Below are positions 52,162 to 60,228 of a stretch of DNA of 64,000 nucleotides, in pieces; positions within the stretch are counted from its first letter, which is position 1, and every line of letters begins with the position of its first letter. The stretch comes from CAWIHA01 sp963835855 (GTDB lineage Bacteria > Acidobacteriota > Terriglobia > Bryobacterales > Bryobacteraceae): the NCBI GenBank assembly GCA_963835855.1, contig CAWIHA010000025.1, positions 1-64,000 on the forward strand. The letters are read 5' to 3'. The notes beneath the pieces are model-generated. The model was not told where the DNA came from, did no database searches, and saw only the letters and a list, made by a program, of their open reading frames with translations. Position numbers and translations under genes: made by a program.

Positions 52162-53106
52162 CTAATCCAGCATCATCAGTAAAAGGGCCTTGGCCGTGTG
52201 CAGCCGGTTTTCGGCCTGGTCGAAGACTACCGACCGCGGCGATTCGATCACCGCATCCGTCACTTCCTCGCCGCGATGCGCCGGCAGGCAATGCATAAAC
52301 ACCGCATTGGGCGCGGCAAGTGAGAACAGGGTTTCGTTCACCTGAAACTTCGAGAAGGCGCGCTGCCGCCGCTCGGCTTCGTGCTCGTCGCCCATGCTGG
52401 TCCAGACGTTTGTATAGACCGCGTTCGCCTGAGCGACTGCGTGTTCGGGATCGGAGGTGACGCTGAGCGTTGCGCCCGATATCGCCGCGAGTCCTCCGGC
52501 CTCGGCCACGATGTCCGGGTTGGGCTGGTGCCCGCGCGGCGTCGCGATCGCGAAATTGATGCCCAGCCGCGCGGCGGAGAGCATCAGCGAATGGGCGACG
52601 TTGTTGCCGTCGCCGATGAACGCCAAATTCAGCCCCCGTACCTCGCCGAAGTGCTCCTTCAGCGTCAGCATATCCGCCAGCGCCTGGCAGGGATGGTAGA
52701 GGTCGCTCAGCGCGTTGATTACCGGCACGCTCGACCACTCGGCCAGCTCCTCGATCGTCTTCTGCGAAAACGTTCGCGCGACGATGCCTTGGGTCCAACG
52801 CTCTAGGTTGCGGGCCATGTCTTTGAGCGGCTCCCGATCGCCGATGGGTCCGGTGGTGAGCACGCAATCGCCGCCCAACTGCTTGATGGCCACTTCGAAC
52901 GTCACCCGCGTGCGAAGCGAGGGCTTCTCGAACAGCAGGCTCAAATAACGGCCGCGGAGCGCGTTCGCGTATTGTCCGGGAGACGACTTTAGGTTTCCGG
53001 CCAGATCGAGCAGGTAATTGACCTCGTCTTGGGACAGGTCCAGGTCGCAGGTAAGGTCCTGGGACGACGGTTTCAAGATCGCGTCAGTGGTGGTCGAGTT
53101 GTGCAT
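52162..53106 (-). CDS. argF: Ornithine carbamoyltransferase
   Basis: A 314-residue enzyme that makes citrulline from ornithine and carbamoyl phosphate. The carbamoyl-phosphate loop reads LLFEKPSLRTRVTFEVA (S63-x-R-T-R); most OTCases have S-T-R-T-R, so one residue differs. Other motifs are DLYHPCQALADMLTLKEHFG, FIGDGNNVAHSLM and VFMHCLPAHRGEEVTDAVIE. HCLP binds ornithine in OTCase, favouring ornithine over N-acetyl- or succinyl-ornithine. It is the first gene of the operon, with the ARG operator 29 bases upstream of its ATG. Confidence 0.9.
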   Translation of the reverse strand: MHNSTTTDAILKPSSQDLTCDLDLSQDEVNYLLDLAGNLKSSPGQYANALRGRYLSLLFEKPSLRTRVTFEVAIKQLGGDCVLTTGPIGDREPLKDMARNLERWTQGIVARTFSQKTIEELAEWSSVPVINALSDLYHPCQALADMLTLKEHFGEVRGLNLAFIGDGNNVAHSLMLSAARLGINFAIATPRGHQPNPDIVAEAGGLAAISGATLSVTSDPEHAVAQANAVYTNVWTSMGDEHEAERRQRAFSKFQVNETLFSLAAPNAVFMHCLPAHRGEEVTDAVIESPRSVVFDQAENRLHTAKALLLMMLD

Positions 53107-53134
53107 GTTTCAAAGCTCCAACAATGGCGTCTGC

Positions 53135-53168
53135 TGAATTTTTATTCAGCATTATGTATATTTACACA
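53135..53168 (-). promoter_or_regulatory. Tandem ARG boxes (ArgR operator)
   Basis: Box 1, TGAATTTTTATTCA (53,135-53,148), is a perfect match to the ArgR core consensus TGAATwwwwATTCA. Box 2, TGTATATTTACACA (53,155-53,168), matches most positions. The centres are 20 bases apart, the classical spacing of paired ARG boxes bound by an ArgR hexamer. They lie just upstream of argF, and argR is the last gene of that operon. Operator function is inferred from consensus and position. Confidence 0.8.
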
Positions 53169-53186
53169 TTTCAAGAGCGGTGTCAA
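53159..53186 (-). promoter_or_regulatory. Probable argF promoter
   Basis: On the minus strand, a consensus -35 TTGACA (53,181-53,186) is followed 16 bases later by TAAATA (53,159-53,164), a moderate -10. The -10 lies inside ARG box 2, and box 1 covers the start-site region, so bound ArgR would block RNA polymerase. The divergent zinc-ribbon gene begins at 53,291. Confidence 0.55.
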
Positions 53187-53290
53187 GAGGGTACTCCCTA
53201 ACTAGCAACCCCAAGATGTGATAATCTCGATTCGCTAGCGCATCTTGAGCCTGCACTCAATGGGGCGGAGCACTGGGCCAGGAGGTTGCT

Positions 53291-54448
53291 GTGTTCTGTC
53301 TGAATTGCGGTGCTCTTCTTGACAGCCGAGGCTGCTGCCCGGTGTGCAGCTCGGCGAGCGCCGTCCAGTCGGCCTCGCCCGCCGTGCAACAGCCTCCTGG
53401 TCCGCCTCCCCGACCAAAGGAACCGCCAACGCTTGTAACCACGATGGTGGACGCAGTTGAACGGCTCTGGGCGTTTATAAACAAATCGAAGGTCATTCGC
53501 CCGCTTGCGTTCCCCGCATTCGTGATCCTGATCTACACTCAGGTGACGTTTTTTGTGGTCCACCCTATGGGTGCCGTGCCGGAAGGGGGGACCCTGTTGA
53601 TCTTGCGGATGGAGAAGCTGAGGTTCATAGACAGCGCTGAAGGCGTCTGCGAGCGAGAACCAAACGGCGTCAGTTTGATATGTCTAGCGGATGTTTTCGG
53701 CACGGTAGCGAGGAAAAGTACAGTGATAGCGCGGCTGCCATACAGCGAAACCTTGTATCGCATATCCGCAGACGGAAGGAAATACGATACGTCTTCATCG
53801 GCATCGAGTTCGACGTCGAATTTCGAACCGAATACAGCGCCAACTCCGCCAGACGCTCAGACACAGAAATTGATTGCAGAGCGGGACTACGAAATGCAGC
53901 AGCTAAGGTTTCACGAAAGCATGCTCGCTGCTTCATCCTTCGCCGTGCGCACCGACCTATTTTGCAGGGATGCTGCTGATGCGTACCTCGCGAACGGGAT
54001 CTCTGCATTCGGATCTACAGCCCCAATAACGAATAGAGTAGAGGCAGAAATGGAGTTAGAAAGGGAACTGGCTGAAAGAATGGACCCGGCTGTCCAGTCT
54101 CGGGAAAATTTTGTTCGCTCGATCAAACATGGCCCTTATGGCCTCACACTCAACGATCTTAACAACGCGTACGCGCAGTTGATGCGCGAAGAACCATCCA
54201 CAAGAGAAGCGGAGATGTGGCGAGATCAGAAGCTATATGCCATTCGTGAGGTTATTGCGGCTTATAACAAGGAATTCCGTGATTGCCGAGTAGCGGTTAT
54301 TTATGGCGAAGCGCCGGGTCCTCCGAGAGTCGGTATTCGACCTTTACCACCGTTGCCGCTCCCTACAGATGACGAACTGCGCAAAAAATGCAGTCAAGGG
54401 CGCGAGCGCATAGCACAAATCGAGCGCGAGCTCGCGTCACGCAGGTGA
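53291..54448 (+). CDS. Zinc-ribbon, single-pass membrane protein of unknown function
   Basis: A 385-residue protein. It opens with a zinc ribbon (CLNCGALLDSRGCCPVC, C-x2-C...C-x2-C), a proline linker, then one membrane helix (PLAFPAFVILIYTQVTFFVV, ~70-90). The region after it contains a beta-rich stretch (GTLLILRMEKLRFID, STVIARLPYSETLYRISADG), a serine linker and long charged helices to the end (~195-385). No family recognised. GTG 53,291 has AGGAGG about six bases upstream. The gene is AT-richer than its surroundings and no partner genes are obvious, so it may be accessory DNA. Confidence 0.65.
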   Translation: MFCLNCGALLDSRGCCPVCSSASAVQSASPAVQQPPGPPPRPKEPPTLVTTMVDAVERLWAFINKSKVIRPLAFPAFVILIYTQVTFFVVHPMGAVPEGGTLLILRMEKLRFIDSAEGVCEREPNGVSLICLADVFGTVARKSTVIARLPYSETLYRISADGRKYDTSSSASSSTSNFEPNTAPTPPDAQTQKLIAERDYEMQQLRFHESMLAASSFAVRTDLFCRDAADAYLANGISAFGSTAPITNRVEAEMELERELAERMDPAVQSRENFVRSIKHGPYGLTLNDLNNAYAQLMREEPSTREAEMWRDQKLYAIREVIAAYNKEFRDCRVAVIYGEAPGPPRVGIRPLPPLPLPTDDELRKKCSQGRERIAQIERELASRR

Positions 54449-54849
54449 AATCACCGCTTTGACCTCTATCCCTAGAGGATCTAGTGCCGGCCTGAAAATC
54501 GGCCAGGTTATCCAGGTGTACCGTATTGTTCAAGCCGGATTGGTCACTCCCGGAGTCGGGACGCCCGTCACAAGAAGAAATCATATTTGCACTCTGACAT
54601 TGAGTGACGTGGCAATAACGGCAAACTCTGAGTCGGCGGAAAGACGACCGCCTATGCCAGAGGCCCTCACAGCGTCAGTGTCCTTTTGGGGAGCTTCCAT
54701 TTCGAATTGAGCAAATAGCCGAGAGCTAATTGCAGCTGCTAGACAGAACATTTTGAATATATTCACTCGTGAGCCGCCTTTCCCACCTCGCTGCTCGACT
54801 GTTCCAATGCCAGCGTGCGGCGCCTTTGTCGCCGCCCCCGGCGGGCGGG
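54449..54849. other. Ambiguous 400-base region with opposing short frames
   Basis: Plus strand: a TTG-started 83-residue frame (54,459-54,710) with SAGLKIGQVIQVYRIVQAGL, reminiscent of the loop of CsgG/FlgT-like domains. Minus strand: a 56-residue frame (54,751-54,581) starting MFCLAAAISSRLFAQFEMEA, which looks like a signal peptide followed by a truncated mature part. The two overlap, so at most one is real; neither has a clear ribosome binding site. Possibly a gene remnant. Confidence 0.25.
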
Positions 54850-55506
54850 TTATTCTGCCCAAGGGCTCGGGGCGTAACGCGGGAACCGCCTGGCGTTCCG
54901 CCGGAAGGGAAATCGCCATGGGCCCAGCCGCACCCAGCCGAAATAGCCCACGGGCCGGTATCCAGCCTTGAGCATCGGCGGATACGCCATGGCCCGATCG
55001 GGCTGAATGCAGGCCATAACGCGTTCGAATCCCTCCCGGTGCAACAGCAGTGCCTGCACCACCGCTCCCGTCGTCGCGTACCCTTTCCCGCGCTGTTCCG
55101 GCGGCGTGTAGGTTCCGTAAACGTAGGCCGTCCCGTCCGGCAAAGGAAGAGGCAGTCTGAGATATTCGATCCAGGCCCGCTGGAACGCGGTCCACCGGCC
55201 GTGCACGAACCGGCCCTCGCTCTCCAATACCAGGCATCTCTCTCCGCTGGCCAGACGCCGCTCGACCTGCCCGGCTGTGAGCGTGGGATGGAACTCGGCG
55301 TACGCCTTAGCCTCCTCTGCGCGCAGCCAGCGCGCCGAAATGCCCGCCGGAACGGTTGCCTTGGGCGGGAGATCCAAGGCCAGCAGAAGGACCCGCCGGT
55401 AGACGGTTTCCCCGAGCACGCGAAACCAGAGAGCCAGCCATCCTTCCTCGCGCCAGATTGTCCACGCGCGACGGATCACGCATCTCAAAGAATTGCCCGG
55501 GCGCAT
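54850..55506 (-). CDS. GNAT-family acetyltransferase-like protein
   Basis: A 218-residue protein with a GNAT core: the acetyl-CoA loop motif QRGKGYATTGAVVQALLLHR follows AYVYGTYTPPE, and later strands include MLKAGYRPVGYFGWVRLGPW. The first ~55 residues are an arginine/tryptophan-rich extension. It begins eight bases downstream of the UDP-glucuronate decarboxylase gene, so it may acetylate a sugar or glycolipid in surface polysaccharide synthesis; that link is inferred from position. Confidence 0.65.
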   Translation of the reverse strand: MRPGNSLRCVIRRAWTIWREEGWLALWFRVLGETVYRRVLLLALDLPPKATVPAGISARWLRAEEAKAYAEFHPTLTAGQVERRLASGERCLVLESEGRFVHGRWTAFQRAWIEYLRLPLPLPDGTAYVYGTYTPPEQRGKGYATTGAVVQALLLHREGFERVMACIQPDRAMAYPPMLKAGYRPVGYFGWVRLGPWRFPFRRNARRFPRYAPSPWAE

Positions 55507-55514
55507 CGGCGGAG

Positions 55515-56495
55515 TTAACGCGCTGCACCCGCCGGCGAGCGCCGAAAATACTCGATGATCTGGCGGAGGCCCTCATCGAGCGGCACTCGCGGCTCCCAAC
55601 CTAATACCTGCTTGGCCTTGCTGATATCGGGTCTGCGCTTGGCCGGGTCGTCCTCGGGAAGCGGCTTATACTCGATCCGGCACTCGGTCCCCACGAGCGC
55701 CTGGATCTGTTGCGCGAATTCGAGGATTGTCATCTCGCATGGGTTGCCCAGGTTCACCGGATAGCGCTCGTCCGAGAGCATCAGGCGGTAGAGTCCCTCC
55801 ACCAGGTCGCTCACGTAGCAGAAGCTGCGCGTCTGCGAGCCGTCGCCGAAGACCGTGATCGGTTGGCCGCGCAGCGCCTGGTCGAGGAACGCCGGCACTA
55901 CCCGGCCATCGTTCAGCTTCATGCGCGGGCCATACGTATTGAAGATGCGCGCAATATTCGTGCGCAAACGGGCAGTGCGGTGATAGGCCATGGTCAGCGC
56001 TTCGGCGAAACGCTTGCTCTCGTCGTAGCAGGAGCGCGGCCCGACCGGGTTCACGTTGCCCCAGTAACTCTCCACTTGCGGATGCACCAGGGGATCGCCA
56101 TAGCACTCCGAAGTGGAAGCGAGCAGGAAACGCGCTCCGGAGCGGCGCGCGAGTTCCAGCAGATTGCGCGTGCCGAGCGAGCCGGCGTCGAGTGTCTCGA
56201 TGGGATGCTCCAGGTAATCTCTCGGGCTGGCCAGGGAGGCCAGGTGCAGCACGCCGTCGATGGGCTCATCGATGGTGATCGGCGTCGTGACATCGTGGCG
56301 CAGGAACTGGAACCGCGGGTGGGCTTTGAGATGCGCCAGGTTCGCAAGCGAGCCGGTGATCAAGTTGTCGAGTCCGACCACCGTGTGGCCCTCGGCCAGC
56401 AGCCGGTCCGTAAAATGCGATCCGATAAAACCCGCCGCTCCCGAAAGAATCAGGCGCAATTTGCTCCCTCCACTCTCCATATAGCGCTGCACCAT
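55515..56495 (-). CDS. UDP-glucuronate decarboxylase / UDP-xylose synthase-like
   Basis: A 326-residue extended SDR. Motifs: LRLILSGAAGFIGSHFTDRL, GLDNLITGSLANLAHL, HLASLASPRDYLEHPIETLD, STSECYGDPLVHPQVESYWG NVNP, GPRSCYDESKRFAEAL (catalytic Y and K) and RIFNTYGPRMKLNDGRVVPA FLDQAL. These match UXS, which converts UDP-glucuronate to UDP-xylose. A second start (MESGGSK, 56,480) is possible. It pairs with the GNAT gene in one operon; the 248-base region upstream is shared with the divergent oxidoreductase gene. Confidence 0.87.
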   Translation of the reverse strand: MVQRYMESGGSKLRLILSGAAGFIGSHFTDRLLAEGHTVVGLDNLITGSLANLAHLKAHPRFQFLRHDVTTPITIDEPIDGVLHLASLASPRDYLEHPIETLDAGSLGTRNLLELARRSGARFLLASTSECYGDPLVHPQVESYWGNVNPVGPRSCYDESKRFAEALTMAYHRTARLRTNIARIFNTYGPRMKLNDGRVVPAFLDQALRGQPITVFGDGSQTRSFCYVSDLVEGLYRLMLSDERYPVNLGNPCEMTILEFAQQIQALVGTECRIEYKPLPEDDPAKRRPDISKAKQVLGWEPRVPLDEGLRQIIEYFRRSPAGAAR

Positions 56496-56743
56496 CGTTG
56501 TCTTCGATCAACGGCGTGCAGCCCGCCGCCACGGGCGCATGCTGGCCAAGCCCGCGTTTCCAATTCTAGCGAATCTTCTCCGTGCTACATTCGGAGCTGG
56601 AAGAGCGCCGGGGCCGTCCGGCTGCCGCCGCTTACTTGCGCGGGGACGGCTCGCTCACGGCCGCGGCTCAGCAAAACTGTTTCATGGCCATGAGCCGAGG
56701 AAGTAGCGTAACGCGGATTTCCCCGGCCAAGTGCTAGCCATCT

Positions 56744-58600
56744 ATGCGAATCTCCACGCCGGAGCAGATCGTTTTCCTCGCACTGGCAATTGTTTCCATC
56801 TACGCGTTCTGGCGGAGATTCGGCCGCGTGCTCGGGACCATCCTGGCCTCGAAGGACGATCCGGGTTTTCACCTCGCGCCCCTGGGCCCGCGCATTCGCA
56901 GATTCGTGTGGGAGGTGCTGCTCGAAGGGCTTGTGATCGGCCAGCGGCCGTTGCCGGGCCTGGCGCACGCGTTCGTCTTCTGGGGTTTCTGCGCGTTCGC
57001 GCTGGTGACGGTCAACCACATCTCTTCCGCGTTCGGCCTGGCGCTCCTCGATCGCAACAGTTTCGGGCGCGTCTACTTCTGGTTTGCTGCGGTATTCGCC
57101 GTGGCGGTGGCAGTCTCGATTGCGGGCCTGGCGTTCCGGCGCTTTGTAATTCGTCCGCGGTGGCTCGGCCCGCTTTCTCCGGAGTCCGGTCTCATCGCGT
57201 TCCTGATTTTCGCGCTGATGATCACCTACCTGGCGGTCTTCGCGCTTCCGGAAAAGACCGGAGCGGGGAACGCGTTATGGTGGGCGCACAGCCTGGCGCT
57301 GCTGATTTTCCTGCCGCTGATTCCGCGGACCAAGCACTTGCACCTGGCGCTCAGCCCAGTGACGGTGTTCCTCGAGCGGGATGGCTTCAGTAAGATTCCG
57401 CCGCTCGTCGGGGAGGAAGACTTCGGCCTCGACACGGGCAAGGACGTCACGAAGATCGTCGCCTTGCAGGCATACACCTGCGTCGAGTGCGGGCGCTGCA
57501 CCGAGCATTGCCCGGCGAACAACACCGGCAAGATCCTCGACCCGAAGGAAATCGTGCTCGGCGCGCGCAAGTATCTGAACGAGTATGGCCCATCAGGAAT
57601 CGAGCCCCTGCTCGGGAAACATCTCTCGATGGAAGCCGTATTCCAGTGCACGACGTGCGGGGCCTGCGAGTTCCAGTGCCCGGTCGGGATACAGCACCTG
57701 CCCATCATCATCGGCTTGCGCCGCGGCGCCGTGAATACGGGCAAGTGGGAGGACAAGTACGGCACGGATCTGTTCCTCAAGCTCGAACGCCAGGGAAACT
57801 CGCTCGGCTTCTCGCAGACCGAGCGCGAGAAATTCATTCAGAAGAACAAGCTGCCGCTCTACGACGGTACGCAGGAATACTGCTTATGGATGGGATGCAT
57901 GGGATCGTACGACCCGCAGGGGCGCGAGATTGTGCTCGCGCTCGCCGAGGTGCTTCACTACCTGGGCATCTCCTTCGGTGTGTTACCGAAGGAGAAGTGC
58001 ACGGGCGATCCGGCGCGGCGGCTGGGCAACGACTACTTGTTCGGCCAGCTCGTCGAAGCCAATCTCGAACTACTGCGCGCGAGCGGCGTGAAAAAGATGG
58101 TTTCCATTTGCCCGCATTGTGTGCGGACGATGCTGGAGGATTGGAAGGAATTCGGCGCGTCCTTTGAGATCGAGCACCACAGCGAGCTGCTCGCGCGCTT
58201 CGCCTCCCGGTTACCACTCAACATCCCGGAAACCCGGCCGAAGATCGTCTACCACGATGCCTGCTATCTGGGCCGCTACCGCGGCGTATATGATGAACCG
58301 CGCGCGGTGATCGGGCGTTGGGGCGCGGTGATCGATCCGCCGCGTGCGCGCGAGCGCGGATTCTGTTGCGGCTCGGGCGGTGGGCTGGCGTTTCTCGGCG
58401 AGGAAAAAGGCAAACGCGTGAACCGGGAGCGGGCCGAAGAGTTGGTTGCGACGGGGGCGGGCGTGGTGGGCGCTGCCTGCCCGTTCTGCAATACGATGCT
58501 GCGCGACGGCTTGGCAGCGGCCGCTTCGCCACCGCCGCAATTGCTCGATATTGCGCAGATCGCCGCGGCGGCCATCCAGGCAAAGCCCGCGGGGGAGTGA
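56744..58600 (+). CDS. Membrane-bound Fe-S/CCG-domain oxidoreductase (HdrD/GlpC-like)
   Basis: A 618-residue protein with about five membrane helices in residues 1-205 (NarI/DsrM-like heme-binding region), then two 4Fe-4S ferredoxin motifs (CVECGRCTEHCP and CTTCGACEFQCP), then two CCG domains: CLWMGCMGSYDP with CPHCVRTMLEDW, and HDACYLGRYRGVYDEP with CCGSGGGLAFLGEEKG. This layout is that of quinone-linked heterodisulfide reductase-like proteins that exchange electrons between the membrane pool and a soluble partner, often an EtfAB or acyl-CoA system. Partner genes are not visible here. Confidence 0.87.
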   Translation: MRISTPEQIVFLALAIVSIYAFWRRFGRVLGTILASKDDPGFHLAPLGPRIRRFVWEVLLEGLVIGQRPLPGLAHAFVFWGFCAFALVTVNHISSAFGLALLDRNSFGRVYFWFAAVFAVAVAVSIAGLAFRRFVIRPRWLGPLSPESGLIAFLIFALMITYLAVFALPEKTGAGNALWWAHSLALLIFLPLIPRTKHLHLALSPVTVFLERDGFSKIPPLVGEEDFGLDTGKDVTKIVALQAYTCVECGRCTEHCPANNTGKILDPKEIVLGARKYLNEYGPSGIEPLLGKHLSMEAVFQCTTCGACEFQCPVGIQHLPIIIGLRRGAVNTGKWEDKYGTDLFLKLERQGNSLGFSQTEREKFIQKNKLPLYDGTQEYCLWMGCMGSYDPQGREIVLALAEVLHYLGISFGVLPKEKCTGDPARRLGNDYLFGQLVEANLELLRASGVKKMVSICPHCVRTMLEDWKEFGASFEIEHHSELLARFASRLPLNIPETRPKIVYHDACYLGRYRGVYDEPRAVIGRWGAVIDPPRARERGFCCGSGGGLAFLGEEKGKRVNRERAEELVATGAGVVGAACPFCNTMLRDGLAAAASPPPQLLDIAQIAAAAIQAKPAGE

Positions 58601-58706
58601 CGCAACGTCAGCGCTTAGCTTTATACTTGCGCGGCCCGCGTATTTTGCGCTAGAATTCCTGGTGTCGCCGCCAGCGGCAGAAGCAGTGTGTTTTCAGTTA
58701 TTTACC

Positions 58707-58782
<76 letters not shown>

Positions 58783-58904
58783 CTTCTAACACGGTAGCTT
58801 CAATCAGACAGCCAGACCGAAGATTCAGCTGGAAGAGGCGGCGCGTATTGTTCGGTAAGTAGGTATAGGCGCCTCTCCTCCCCAACCCGCTATCCTGGTC
58901 AACA

Positions 58905-59621
58905 ATGGCTACGCACTCAAAGATCGAGGACTGGGCGGCGAAGCGCTCGCTTAGGCGGGGGTTGGTGCGCAGGATCTTGCGGTGGACGCTCACCGCGGTC
59001 CTGGCGTTTTACGGGATCGCCGTACTCACGCTCGCCGGGCTGCGCTGGATGAACCCGCCGACGACCGCGGTCGAAATCGAGCGGCGGGTCCAATCCTGGT
59101 TTCACAAAGGCCCCTACCGGAAGCGCCAGGCGTTTCTCCCGCTCGGCCGCATTTCCCCAGATTTTCAGCACGCCGTCATCGCCGCCGAGGACGCACGGTT
59201 CTACCAGCACCACGGGTTCGACTGGACGGAGGTGAAGAACGCAATCGACGAGGATCTCGACGAAGGCCGCGTGCGCGGCGCCTCAACCCTCACACAGCAA
59301 CTGGTCAAGAACCTGTTCCTGGGCACTTCGCGCTCCGTGGTGAGGAAGGGGATCGAAGCCTCCCTTGTGCCTTTCGCCGAATTCATCCTGGGTAAGCGGC
59401 GCATCCTCGAGCTCTACTTGAACGTCGTCGAGTGGGGACCCGGCGTGTACGGCGCCGGCGCGGCCGCGCAGTATTACTACAATGTCCCGGCCGCGCGAAT
59501 CAGCCGGGACGAAGGCGCCCGCCTGGCCGCGATCCTTCCGTCACCGCTGCGGCGCAAGCCGGGCCGGATGGACCGGTACAGCGCGCTCATCCAGGAGCGA
59601 ATGCGGGCGATGGGCTGGTGA
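58905..59621 (+). CDS. mtgA: Monofunctional peptidoglycan glycosyltransferase MtgA
   Basis: A 238-residue GT51 enzyme that polymerises lipid II into glycan strands. An N-terminal anchor (TAVLAFYGIAVLTLAGL) precedes the domain, with the catalytic glutamate in IAAEDARFYQHHGFDW (E95), the second motif GASTLTQQLVKNLFLGTSRS, and KRRILELYLNVVEWGPGVYG. Length is normal. Codons from residue 90 onward, plus 118 bases of downstream DNA, recur at 61,396, so only this copy is complete. Confidence 0.93.
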   Translation: MATHSKIEDWAAKRSLRRGLVRRILRWTLTAVLAFYGIAVLTLAGLRWMNPPTTAVEIERRVQSWFHKGPYRKRQAFLPLGRISPDFQHAVIAAEDARFYQHHGFDWTEVKNAIDEDLDEGRVRGASTLTQQLVKNLFLGTSRSVVRKGIEASLVPFAEFILGKRRILELYLNVVEWGPGVYGAGAAAQYYYNVPAARISRDEGARLAAILPSPLRRKPGRMDRYSALIQERMRAMGW

Positions 59622-59739
59622 ACCTGGCCGGCGGTCACAGCGTATCCTGGAACATAGTGCCACCTGAGTCCGCAATTGGGATTTTCGGCCTGACGAAGGC
59701 CGTTCAGGCATTTTGGAAACATCGCAAAGTGCGGGCGCG
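59172..59739 (+). repeat. Direct repeat, upstream copy (mtgA 3' part plus ABC gene start)
   Basis: This ~568-base segment matches 61,396-61,961 in the same orientation. Over the 450 mtgA bases I count nine mismatches and no indel (98% identical); over the following ~117 bases identity drops to about 83% with one indel. The copies bracket a three-gene cassette. Confidence 0.9.
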
Positions 59740-59824
59740 CGTGGCGCGGGCCGGGCGAGGAGCCCGCACTGGCGCGAAGAGTGGGGCGAGCATTGTCCTC
59801 GGCCAACGGACAATGTACAATTGA
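59657..59824 (+). pseudogene. Truncated ABC-transporter ATPase N-terminus
   Basis: A GTG-started frame of 55 codons. The first ~26 residues (VPPESAIGIFGLTKAVQAFW) match the start of an ABC ATPase, but homology stops at KVRA and the rest (RVARAGRGARTGAKSGAS) is unrelated, so the P-loop is never reached. It is the equivalent of the longer ABC start at 61,880. It is probably a relic of the gene that originally followed mtgA. Confidence 0.6.
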
Positions 59825-59849
59825 CCACGGAAAGGGGGCGGGCCAGAAA

Positions 59850-60014
59850 ATGGATTGCCCACGATGTAATGGTTCCGGGTCGGTCACCTGCACTCGATGT
59901 CATGGGGCGGGCACTGAAATCGAGGTGGTGGTTATTCCGGTCGATTGTCCACGCTGTCACGGACGTGGCGAGATAGAGTGTCCCGCTTGTGGTGGTACGG
60001 GACAAAAGAGTTAG
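59850..60014 (+). CDS. Small DnaJ-type zinc-finger protein
   Basis: A 54-residue protein made almost entirely of four C-x2-C-x-G-x-G repeats: CPRCNGSG, CTRCHGAG, CPRCHGRG and CPACGGTG. That is the central zinc-binding domain of DnaJ without the J or client domains. Two zinc ions are expected. It could act as a thiol-disulfide or chaperone-like module; function is unknown. ATG 59,850 follows a purine-rich GGGGGCGGGCCAGAAA. It is the first gene of the cassette between the two repeats. Confidence 0.65.
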   Translation: MDCPRCNGSGSVTCTRCHGAGTEIEVVVIPVDCPRCHGRGEIECPACGGTGQKS

Positions 60015-60042
60015 ACGCGGAGAGCGTGGAAAAGGAGCACCT

Positions 60043-60228
60043 ATGCTGTCTGAATTGTCCGTTCCTATCCTTGTAGTTTGTATTGTCACCGGCATCGTGT
60101 GTTCCCGCGTTGCGAAGAATAGAGGGTACGATCCGGTATACGGGTTTGCAGTAGGGTTCTTTCTGAGCATCCTCGGCATTGGCATTTACGCTGCGCGCAA
60201 AAGGAGAAACGCCAATGCAGCTCGTTGA
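60043..60228 (+). CDS. Small two-helix membrane protein
   Basis: A 61-residue protein with two hydrophobic helices (VPILVVCIVTGIVCSRVA and FAVGFFLSILGIGIYAA), an NRGYDPVYG turn between them and a basic tail (RKRRNANAAR). The ATG has AAGGAG about six bases upstream. It overlaps the next gene by 14 bases, indicating one operon with it and, 28 bases upstream, the zinc-finger gene. No named family recognised. Confidence 0.6.
   Translation: MLSELSVPILVVCIVTGIVCSRVAKNRGYDPVYGFAVGFFLSILGIGIYAARKRRNANAAR

Noticed and set aside
55710..56693. 327-codon plus-strand frame opposite the UDP-xylose synthase gene
   Set aside because: Antisense to a gene with all SDR motifs intact; composition typical of a shadow frame.
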